64,000 nucleotides of DNA from the NCBI GenBank assembly GCA_036925085.1, contig JAUPFP010000032.1:1011501-1075500 (forward strand), written 5' to 3'. This document shows, piece by piece, positions 42,290 to 54,600 of this stretch (its first letter is position 1; each line of letters begins with the position of its first letter). Source of the DNA: Brachycybe producta. Lineage: Eukaryota > Arthropoda > Diplopoda > Playtdesmida > Andrognathidae. The notes beneath the pieces are model-generated. The model made no database searches, had not been told where the DNA came from, and saw nothing but the letters and a program-made list of their open reading frames with translations. Made by a program: the position numbers and the translations under genes.

Positions 42290-42980
42290 TTAAATTTCAT
42301 TCTCCAATTTTTTTTTTTAAATTTCCTTTTCCAAGTTTTCTTATTTTGATTTTCATTTTAATGCTTATTTTTATTTCACGATTTTGATTTAAGAAATTTT
42401 CGATATTTTTAACGGATTTTTCTCGTTTTTTACATCATTTTGTATGATTTTTTTCCAATTTTTTTTTAAATTTCCTTTTTCAATTTTTTTTTTAAATTTC
42501 CTTTTCCAATTTTTCTTATTTTGATTTTCATTTTGCTACTTATTTTTCTTTCAAAATTTTGCGATTTTGATTTTACAAATTTTTGATATTTTTAACGGAT
42601 TTTTCTCGTTTTTTACATCATTTTTTGTATGATTTTTGCCAATTTCTTTTTTTTTTTAAATTTCATTTTCCAATTTTTTTTATTTGGATTTTCATTTTAC
42701 TGCTTGTTTTTCTTTCATAATTTTACGATTTTCATTTTAGAAATTTTTGATATTTTTGACGGATTTTTCTCGATTTTTAACATCATTTTGTATGATTTTT
42801 TTTCCAATTTTTTCTTTTTTTTTAAATTTCATTTTCTAATTTTGCTTATTTTGATTTTCATTTTAATGCTTATTTTTATTTCATAATTTTACAATTTTGA
42901 TTTAACAAATTTTCGATATTTTTGACGGATTTTTCCGTCATTTTATATGATTTTTTTTTCTCTAATTTTTGATTTTCTTT
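42290..42980. repeat. About 170-185-bp AT-rich tandem repeat upstream of the ETS gene
   Basis: Four degenerate copies are marked by ACGGATTTTTC followed by TTTTTACATCATTTT and TTTGATTTTCATTTTA. It ends about 140 bp before the ETS start codon. Confidence 0.7.
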
Positions 42981-43122
42981 ATAGATTTTTTTGGTCGGTA
43001 TTTGTGGAATGTGAATTTTTGGGAATATCTACAAAAAAAAACATACAACATTTACAATTTTATTTAAAAAGAATCACCAATATTAATAAGTAATTTTGTG
43101 ATAATGTGCTAACATCACGAAA

Positions 43123-46100
43123 ATGGCTGTGAGCTTATCAAATCGTGGAAGTAATTCCACCAATGGGAATGGAGGAACATTTTACGTTCCAACATGGCGC
43201 TACATTCAGTATTTACAACATAATAACCAACTGCCTCGGAATGCCTCACCAACACCTCCATCATCCTCCTCCTCCTCCTCCGTACCATTGCCAAGTTCCG
43301 GTTTACCATCAGACATGCGTGAGTATTTTACATTATTATTTTTTTTTTACTTAAGATTATTATTTACCACCAGGTGGCACCACATGCAAATTTTTATTTT
43401 CTAAATTTTTTTCTGATAAAATGGAATAATTCAATAAATATAGAAATAAGAAATTGAACAGTGTAAACGTAGCTACAGGCAGGAACTACAAACACCATCT
43501 GGTGGTCAATCTGGTTGCCACCAGGTGGCAGCACATATTCAATAAATGGGGTGTAAGAAATGTGAAAAATGTTACTTGTGTAAGCAACTTCAGCATTGAA
43601 ATTTAGAGAGAGACAATTTTTTTATTTGGGGGGGGGAGAATCAAATAAAGAATCGTTTACGGTTTTGAATCGATTTATTCGATTAACTGGAAGCCTGAGA
43701 ATCGATGAAATTATTATACGATTAATCGGAAGCCTTAGAATGGGTTAGTTTGATTAATTGGAAATCTTAGAATCGGTTCAATTTATATGATTAATCGAAA
43801 GCTTTAGAATTGGTTCAGTTTATATGATTAATTGGAAGCCTTAGACTCAGTTTATTTGATTAATTGGAAACCTTAGAATAGGTTAATTTGATTAATCGGA
43901 AGCCATAGAATCGATTCAATTTATAGGATTAATCAGAAGCCTTGGAAGCAATTCATTTGATTAATCGGAAGCGTTAGAATCGGTTCAGTTATACGATTAA
44001 TTGGAAGCCTTAGGATCGATTCAATTTATAGGTTTAATCGGAAGCCTTGGAAGCAACTCATTTGATTAATTGGAAGCCTTAGAATCGATTCAACTTAAAC
44101 GATTAATCGGAAGCCTTAGAATCGATTCAATTTATAGGATTAATCGGAAGTCTGAGAATCGGTTCAGTTATATGATTAATTGGAAGTCTTAGAATCGATT
44201 CAACTTATACGATTAATCGGAACTCGGAAGCCTTAGAATCGATTCAATTTATAGGATTAATTGGAAGCCTTATAGAATTGCAAACGAGCTAATGCTTTCT
44301 TGTTAATACGAATGCACTGTTGTACAGCATCGCACCGAAACGCCATCTAGCGGCGTAAAGGTATAACGGTTACCACTTACACAACGTGGGAGCGGTCCAG
44401 GGAAAGAGACCTACAGCTAGGCCTATAGCCTAACGGCAGGATGGCCTTTAAGGCTTTAACACATTCAATTAGAAAATGGGATGAACAAAAGTTGGCTCCG
44501 CCCTTTTTATGACGAACGGCAACTTCTAATTGGTTTGTTGTGTGGTTCGACGTTGAAAAGGGCGGAGCATTTGACATCAGACTACATAACCAACCAATTA
44601 GAAGTTGCCCGGTCGTCATAAAAAGGGGCCGAGCCAACTTCTGTTCATCCCGTTTTCTAATTGCTTGTCTTTAACACTTATTAGAGAGCAGGCCTACATG
44701 ACAATCCTCGAAGCTCTTTATGATTGGTGGCTCGAGATTCTCCAATTGACCAATCATGAGAGGGGTTCATTTAAATAATTCCACCAGTTATCTTGAGTTG
44801 ACAACTAGTATAATCATGATTTCTCTTCTCTTTTTTGTTTTTCGGGATGAACAGAAGTTGGCTCTGCCCTTTTTATGACGAACGGCAACTTCTAATTGGT
44901 TTGTTGTGTGGTTCGACGTTGAAAAGGGCGGAGCATTTGACATCAGACTACATAACCAACCAATTAGAAGTTGCCCGGTCGTCATAAAAAGGGGCGGAGC
45001 CAACTTCTGTTCATCCTGTTTTCTAATTGCCTGTCTTTAACACTTATTAGAGAGTAGGCCTACATGACAATCCTCGAAGCTCCTTTATGATTGGTGGCTC
45101 GAGATTCTCCAATTGACCAATCATGAGAGGGAATGAGGGGTTCATTTAAATAATTCCACCAGTTATCTTGAGTTGACAACTATAGTCGAAGTCATATTAA
45201 GAAGGGATAAATTTTGTGCACCACCAGTGGCGACTTTTCACCAAATTTGTATTCCTACGCCACCCAAGGTCATATTGTTTCCACTTTTTTACCTTCACAC
45301 TAGCACGGTCCGCCATCTTGAATTTCTGAGCAGGGACTACTTTTTGTATTATGCATGCATACAACTTAAAATTGTTGGTGATGTGGGTAAAAAGTCCAGT
45401 AGGAGGCAGTCATTTTTTTTTTTTTTTTTATATAACCCTTTTTTAATATGGCTCAGACTATAGTATAATCGTTTGTTTGTTTGAGAAAAATTCCTTATTT
45501 TAGATAATAATTCGAAAATTTCAGGCAATTTGTAATAATTGTAGGCCTATTTATTCTGCCTTTTTTTTAAATAAAAAAAGATTAATCCAGGTTAGCTTTT
45601 GATCACAATTAGTCCTACTTAATTTTCCTTTTTCCAGGCTACTGCACAATGCCTCACTTTCAACCCCCCTCCCCTCCACCCGCCATTTTGTTTTTTTTTT
45701 GGTTCCTTTCACTCTCAATAATGTTTTAGCCTATTTTAACTTCCTTATGAGGGCGGAATGCGTAAAAAAAATTAGACTTTTTTTGTTGTTCCGCCTTTCT
45801 TATTGGCTCTTTTGTTTCGAAATCTCCTCATTTCAACCCACTCCCCCACCCCTTTTTTTTGTTGTTAATCTTAATTCACGTTTTGAGAACACACGGAAGA
45901 ATTACTCAGTTGTTTTCTTCTCTCATTTTTTTTATAATAATAATAATAATAGAATAAAAGGCCTACATTTGAAAAATCTGGGCCACCTACAATTTTTTTT
46001 TGTGTTAAGAGAAAACAGCAACAACAAAAAAAAAACAGCTTTCACTAGTTAGAGGCTAACTATAAGGCCTCCAGTGAAATTTCACTTTCAGTACATTTTT

Positions 46101-48421
46101 TCTCTTTAGCTTTTCAGTGAATTAAACCGTGAACATTTTTTTTTTCTATTAGGCATTTAAAACTCGTTTTGTGATTTGAACAACTCACACCACTAGGTGG
46201 CGTTTTTTTTTTTTAATTTGCACATTTCTATTTAGAGGAATGCAGTGTTTCATAGAAGCCAATTTAAAATGGTTTTAAAAGTTTGATAGAAACTAGAAAA
46301 GTAAAGGAATGCAGTGAAGGTGTTTTCACGATGATATCGTTCAAAATAAACATTTTATAGCAGTTTGAAAATGGCCTACTGTCATTCAAACAGCTATAAA
46401 ATGTTTATTTTGAAATATATCGTCCAGTTTTATCAAACTTTAATTTAAAAATGGAAATATAAAATATAGAAAAACGAAGTGTTTATAAAAAAAAATACAG
46501 CAAAGCTTATTAAAAACTAGAAGAGTAAGAGAATTACTGCAATAAAATGTTTATTTTGAAAGATATCATTAAATATTTCTTGATAATTTCTCTTACTCTC
46601 CTAGTTTTTAATAAATTCTGATGTTTTTTTTATAAACGCTTTCAACAGTTTAAATATCAATTTTTTAACTGTTAAAAGTTTGATAGAAACTAGAAAAGTA
46701 AAGGAATGCAGTGAAGGTGTCTTCATGACGATATATTTCAAAATAAACATTTTATAGCAGTTTGAAAATGGCCTACTGTCATTCAACCTGCTATGAAATG
46801 TTTATTTTGAAATATATCGTCATGAAAACTTTACTTTTCTAGTTTCTAGCAAACTTTAATGTTAAAAATGAAAATATAAAATATCGAAAAATGAAGTGTT
46901 TATGAAAAAAACAGCAAAGCTTATTAAAAACTAGAAGAGTAAGAGAATTACTGCAATAAAATGTTTATTTTTAAAGATATCATTAAATATTTCTTGATAA
47001 TTTCTCTTACTCTCCTATTTTTTAATAAACTTTGATGTTTTTTTTATAAACGCTTTATTTTTCAACATTTTAAATTTCAATTTTTTAACTGTTAAAAGTT
47101 TGATAGAAACTAGAAAAGTAAAGGAATGCAGGGAAGGTGGTTTTCATGATGATATCGTTCAAAATAAACATTTTATAGGTGGTTGAAAATGGCCTACTTT
47201 ATGTCAAACTACAATGAAATGTCTATTTTGAAAGATGCCATCACGAAAATACTTCCTGATAATCTTACTCTTCTAGTGTTTAATAAACTTTGATGTTTTT
47301 TTATAAACGTTTCGTTTTTCCATATTTTAAATTTCAATTTTTAACAGTAAAGTTTAATAGAAACTAGAAAAGTAAACGAAGTAATGTTTTCATGACGATT
47401 TATTTCAAAATAAACGTTTCATAGCTGTTTATTTTGAACGATATTATCATCAAAACAACTTCTCTGTATTCCTTTACTTTTCTAGTTCCTATCAAACTTT
47501 ATGAGTTAAAAAATTGAAATTTAAAATGTTGAAAAGCGGAAAGTATTTTCATGATGATATCTTTCAAAATAAACATTTTATTGCAGTTTGAAAGACAGTA
47601 GGCCATTTTCAAACTGCTATAAAATGTTTATTTTGAAATATATCGTCATGAAGACACCTTCACTGCATTCCTTTACTTTTCTAGTTTCTATCAAACTTTT
47701 AACAGTTAAAAAATTGAAATTTATAATGTTGAAAAATAAAGCGTTTATAAAAAACACATCAAAGTTTATTTAAAAAAAACTAGAAGAGTAAGAGAATTAC
47801 TGCAATAAAATTATTGCAGTAATTCTCATACTCTTCTAGTTTTTAATAAACTTTGCTGTGTTTTTTTTATTATAAACACTCCGTTGTTCGATATTTTATA
47901 TTTCCATTTGTAAATTGAAGTTTGATAGAAACTAGAAAAGTAAAATTGTTCATGACGATATATTTCAAAATAAACATTTGATTGCAGTTTGAATGACAGT
48001 AGGCCAGTAGGCCATTTTCAAACTGCTATAAAATGTTTATTTTGAACGATATCATCATAAAAACAACTTCCCTGCACTCCTTTACTTTTCTAGTCTCTTA
48101 TCAAACTGTAAATGGAAATACAAAGCTTTCGAAAAATGTTGATGGAAGCCATCTTTGTTCAACCTATTTTAGGTTTTACTAATTACATACAAATATGATA
48201 CATTTTTCAATATAGTTTAAATTGTAGTTTTAATATTCAGGCCACATTGTTTCTATTGTACACCAATATATTACATTTTTTCTCTCTCTCTCTCTCTCTC
48301 CTAAATTTCAACCTGACACCATTTTTAATTCGGAATTATTGTTCATTTGATTGTTTAGTAAAGAAATGGAGCGAACAGGAAAAAAAAAAGATAAGTCCGG
48401 AAGAAGGAAACCCAGTGAGAG

Positions 48422-48452
<31 letters not shown>

Positions 48453-48549
48453 GAGGGAAATGGGTTATTCTAGTTTTTTGTTGTTGTTTCTAGTAGTTGT
48501 ATGTGTGTTGTGCTACATAACTGGATTTCTTCAAATGGATGACATGTTT

Positions 48550-48616
<67 letters not shown>

Positions 48617-51600
48617 TAAAGGTGTATAGTCTCTCAACATGTAATATTTAATGCGCTTCAAAACACAATTATTGTAATCAGATGTAGAACAAATAAAGTC
48701 TTACTTAAAAACAAGACTTAAAAAAAATTGGCCTAAAGGATAATGAGAAAGTGGAATCTCTTTTTGATTGGTTTCAATTATAGGGAGCTTGAACGTGTGC
48801 CACTTTATTATGAATCGAATTTTAGTCTGAACAAATATGGCCGTCATTATTTTGCCGCCATTTTTAAGTTCATTTCATAAGTCGAGGATTAGTTGAAGGT
48901 GACTGTATTTGAGCCTCAATTGATCTTAGACTTAAAGTTAATGGAATGGAAATTATGCATACATGCCGAACAAAATGGCCGTCATTATTTCTCTGCCATT
49001 TTTAAGTTTATTTCATAAGTCGAGGATTAGTTGAAGGTGACTGTATTTGAGCCTCAATTGATCTTAGACTTAAAGTTAATGGGATGGAAATTATGCCTAC
49101 ATTTTTATAGAATAACATTTTAACTTAATTTTCAGTCAGTTTTACCCGAACAAAATGGCCGTCATTATTTCTCCGCCATTTTAAGTTCATTTCATAAGTC
49201 GAGGATTAGTTGGTGACAATATTTGAGCCTCAGTTGATTTTTGACTTAAAGGTAACAGAGATGTCAATATACCTACATTTTTATAGAATGAAATTTTAAC
49301 TTAGTTTTTAGTCCGTTTTACCCGAACAAAATGGCCGTCATTATTTCTCCGCCATTTTGGTTCGTTTCATAAGTCGCGGATTAGTTGAAGGTCACCATGT
49401 TTAATATATTTTTGAGCCGCAGTTTATGATGGACTTCATTTTTGATGGGATATTTTTTTTCTGAATTGTTTAAAATTGAAATTTAACTCAATTTTGCCAA
49501 TGTTAATGAAACAAAATGGCTGTTATTTATTCAACACCAGCTCAAAAGTTAAGTTGGAGGTCATAAGTATTGTGTATATTTGAACCTAATTTGATCCTTG
49601 ACTTAAATTTGATAGGATTTATTTACTACTGAATTTTTTAAAATGTGATTTTAGCTCAATTTTGGCAGATGTAACCTAACAAAATGGCCGCCATTAATCC
49701 TCTGCCAGCTCAAAAGTTAAGTCGAAGATTATCTCGAAAATCACAACGTATAAAGTTTATTTGGAAATAAGTTGATCTTACGACTTAAAAGTTGATTGAA
49801 TCAGTTGTTTCAACTTGTAATTTAAGCCTAAAGTGAAACAAAAATGGCGGAAAAATAATGGAAGCCATTTTGTTTAATCCGGAAAAATAATGGAAGCCAT
49901 TTTGTTTAATCCGGATTTACTAGAAAATGGTCCAAAATTAATCTTTAAAAAGTTTAAATTTGACAATTCAGCTTACATTTTGAAATATTGCTAACAATTA
50001 AATTACTTTTTAATCGTATTGAGCGTTACAATTTCTGAGATATTGCATTTTAAACGATTTTCATCTTTGGCACAGATAAAAATCGTTTAAAATGCAATAT
50101 CTCAGAATTTATAAAGCTCAGTAAATTTAAAACTTAACTCAATAATTTGGTAATATATTTCTGGTATCTTAAATATTTGAATATATTGTTCATTTTGTGC
50201 TATTTGTAGGTGTGTGACGTCATTTTTTTATTTTTCTAGCAAGAGATCCGAGGTTTTGGGGACGAGATGACGTCCACAAATGGCTACTTTGGTGTCAGGA
50301 AGAGTTCGATTTACCGCCAATTGACGTTAACCAGTTTTCTATGAATGGTAAATTGGTTTTTAATTAATTAATTAGTAATCATTAATTAAATTTAAATTAA
50401 ATAAATAAATTAAATAAATTTTTTTTACAAACTAGAAGAGTAACTGAACCACTTAAGAGAATTTTTAAGTTAAGAGGTTACATCGCAAAATTACTTCGAA
50501 AAATCTCCACAAAGAGCGCTAGCATCGTTTTTCTATTGAGCCCATAGACTCAATGTTAAAGAAAAAACGTTAATTTTTAAAATACACACAGTCGCGGCGG
50601 TAATATGTTTATTTTTCGTATTTAAAGTTGTCCAATGTTGGTGGTTCAAAGTGCAATGTGCACCTTAAATATATGCTGATCTAGTGATAGAATGACAAAA
50701 AATTGGTAAGTGCGGTTCTATTTTTAAAAAAATATTTCAAAATTGCGAATTTCTAACTTTTATGTTAAACTCCATTGAGTACGTGTTGGTAATAAAAAAA
50801 CTACAATAAAATGCTTGTAAAAAATATGTAAAAAATAATTTTAAAAAACCACAATTAAACCAAAGTGAAGCCTATACATTGGCGCACGTGCTGATGTTTT
50901 TCTGGCTTTTTAAAAGTTATTTTTACGTATTTTTACCAACATTTTAATAGAGTTTAACACAAGAGTTAGAAATTCGCGATTTTGAAATAGTTTTTAAAAA
51001 TAGAAGCACACTTACCAATTTTTTGTCATTCTATCACGCGATCAGCATATATTTAAGGTGCACGTTGCACTTTGAAAACTTAATATTGGACAACTTGAAA
51101 TATGTAAAATAAACATATTGCCGCCGCGACTGTGTGTGTATTTTAAAAATTAACGATTTTTTTTCTATAACATTGGGTCTATGGGCTCAATAGAAAAACG
51201 ATGCTAGCGCTCTTTGTGGAGATTTTTCAAAGTAATTTTGCGATGTAACCTTTTAATGTCTTTAAAAAATAAACTTTTTAAGGCACTTTTTTAATTTTGG
51301 ATGATTTTATTTTCACTTTATTTCAACTTGAAATGAAAAATGAAAATGGAGGATTTAATATTGATAAAAAGTTTATTTTAAAATATTTTTAACAATGACA
51401 AACCCTCTTGAAATGAAATCATTTACTTTTCTAGTCTAGAAAAGAATAGGGTCCAAATTCTACAAGAAAATAACTTTGCACTTGAATTTCAACTTGAACT
51501 CTCTGTGCAGGGTTACAAAACAGACAAAATTACGTTCAAGAATAGTTTAGTCAAATATGGGGTTTTCTCATGTTGGGAACCCTGTTTTGAGAGTTCAAGT

Positions 51601-54600
51601 GCCAAGTTTCTGTCTTTTGACGGACAGGACACCATTTTTTTTTTAAAAAAATGTAAGATTAAGTATGAATTTTGGCAAATTGTTGCCGTTGCTTTTAAAA
51701 GCAACCTTAAGAGCAACTGGAAGGTGTTTTTTAAGAAACTAGAAGGGTAACCTCAATCACTTAAGATTATTTTTTATTTTGATATTTTTTAAAATATTTA
51801 TATATTTATATATTTTTACTGATATTTTTTTTTGATTTATTAAAAAGTTTATTTTAAAAGATGTCAAATTTTAAACCCTTCTAGTTTTACCCTTCTAGTT
51901 TCTAACAAACTTTCTAAAACGTGGCATAATGACCGAATTTTTGAGTTGAAATTTGACTTGAAATTTCGTGACCAAAAATGTAATTTCAATGCTTTTGAAA
52001 AGCGGTAAAAATTAATCATTTTTCTTGAAATATTCGTCATTTTTTTTCCTTAAGTTTGTTGCAATTTTCGAATGAGTAATTATAATTATCGTAAATAATA
52101 ACAATGTCGCTTACTTCCTTTTAGAATTATACAAGAATTGCGGAAAAGCGTTGAATTCCGGCTTTAAAATTTAGTTTGTCATAATTTTTATTAGTTAAAG
52201 GTGGCTTTATAGATATTTATTTTGCTTTTGGTCTCCCAACCGGATGGCGGCGCCACTGCAGTGGCTACTGCAAAGCTTCAAAGACGTTTTTGTAAAATTT
52301 GGACGCAAAAACGTCAAGTGAACGTTTTTTTTTTTAGAAACAACATTACGAACAAAATTCAAATTGTTTTCCAAACTAGAAGGGTAAAAGATAATGGTGA
52401 AAGTTTTTTCATGACGATATCTTAAAAAATAAACAATTTATAGCTCGGTTTGAAATTTAGATTTTTCCATTGAAATGAAATTTCATGGAAAATTATTTTC
52501 GCCTATTTTTAAAAAACTGTCATAAAAAGTTTATTTTGAAAGATATCATCATGAAAAAACTTTTAACATTATCACCAACTATTCTAGTTTCTAAAACACT
52601 TTGAATTTTTTCGTAATGTTTCTTCTGAAAAACGTTCGCTAGAAAAATATAAATTTTCGCAAAACCGTGGGTTGGAGGGCGGGGTGGGGGGGAAAGAGAC
52701 CATCCTATAGAACATGATAGCCATTGCAGTGGCGCCATCTGCGAAGGCAAAAACATATTAAATATCTATAAAGCCACCTTAAAATAAAAGTTGTAGTTGA
52801 TTTTGAATAATTTTTATTCCGAAATCTTTAAAAGATGTCATCATTTAAATACTTTTTTTGGACTTTTCGCCTATTGTTCTAGTTTCTATCATTTTTTTTT
52901 TTATTTTCGCAATTTTCCGGATGTTTAAAAATGTTAAAAGTTTTCACAGTTTATCAGTCTAAACTTTTAGCTGAAAATTTGTTCATTTTCAAATTTTCCG
53001 CAAAACAGTTCATTTTTAAATATCTCTCATCTTGCAATTTTACCTTTTCTAGTTTCTAAATAACACAAAATTGAAAAATGAACTTTTTATTTTTACTTTG
53101 AAAAATATGAATTTTAGACTTAAATGTTAAAAAAATAAAATTTAGTCATTTTGAAACTGGTATAAAAAGTTTAATTTGAAAGATTTTATTATGAATAGGG
53201 CTCGGATTTTTATGCAAAATCAAGCAAACGTTTCTCAATCTGTGGCCCTTCAAGTGCCAACTGTGAAGTAATCATCATCATTACAGCAACTGCAGTTATG
53301 TTTTTTTTTCTAATCAAAAAGGCTGGTTAGAGGCTAGATGTCTGATTACTGTAAGTCGTGGACTAGAGTTCTAGCCTCTAACCAGTGTTTTTGATTAGAA
53401 AAAAACAACATAATTGTTGCTTGATGTAAACGGGGGGATTGTTACTTCGCAACTGGCTCTTGAGCCACAGATTGAGAAACAGTTTGCTTGATCTTGCATA
53501 AAAATCAAGCAAACGTTTCTCAATCTGTGGCCCTTCAAGTGCCAAATGTGAAGTAATCATCATCATCATTACAGCAACTGCAGTTATGTTTTTTTTTAAT
53601 CAAAAAGGCTGGTTAGAGGCTAGATGTCTGATTACTATAAGTTGTGGACTAGAGTTCTAGCCTCTAACTAGTGTTTTTTGATTAGAAAAAGAAAACCATA
53701 ATTGTTGTTTGATGTAAACGGGGGATTGTTACTTCACAACTGGCTCTTGGGCCACAGATTGAGAAACAGTTTCCTTGATATTGCATAAAATTGAAAACAT
53801 TTTTTTAAATAAGGTTAATTGTTTTCTATTCTAGTTTCTAACGTATTTTAATTCTAAAAACTTTTCAATCACCTTCATATAATTAGCAATATTTCTTATG
53901 AGATTGTTTATTTTGAACTATATCTAGGTAAAGCCCTTTGCCTTCTAATGAAATCTGACTTCAATGACAGAGCTCCAAGGGCAGGAGATGTCTTATACAA
54001 TGCAATGCATTTACTATCATTGCAAGGTAGAAATTAATTATTAATTATCAAACTTCATATCTTAAGTTATTAATTGTCTTTAAATTAACATAGTTAATGT
54101 GTGAATTCGAATTTTTCGATTTAACGTTTCATTAAATAAAGTTTCCGATAATTAATTTGAAATTTCATGGGTTTTTTTTTCCTTCAAATTTTAAACATTT
54201 GTTGGAAATTTCAAATATTTTGTTTTGAAATTTCAAATATTTTGTTGAAATTTCTAATATTTTGTTGGAAATTTCAAATGTTTTGTTGGAAATTTCAAAT
54301 GTTTTGTTGGAAATTTCAAATGTTTTGTTGGAAATTTCAAATATTTTGTTGGAAATTTCAAATATTTTGTTGAAATTTCAAATGTTTTGTTGGAAATTTC
54401 AAATGTTTTGTTGGAAATTTCAAATATTTTGTTGGAAATTTCAAATATTTTGTTGAAATTTCTAATATTTTGTTGGAAATTTCAAATTTTTTGTTGGAAA
54501 TTTCAAATATTTTGTTGGAAATTTCAAATATTTTGTTGGAAATTTCAAATGTTTAGTTGGAAACTTCACATGTTTTGTTGAAAATTTCAAATATTTTGTT

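Noticed and set aside
44377..45003. Minus-strand frames of 71-86 codons with repeated sequence
   Set aside because: They are translations of the duplicated ACAGGC foldback element; related frames appear in its other copies (39527-39736 and 29980-30198).
48247..48651. 134-codon frame with a hydrophobic segment ending in poly-Asn
   Set aside because: It runs across CT, GA and AAT microsatellites in an ETS intron and shows no family resemblance.
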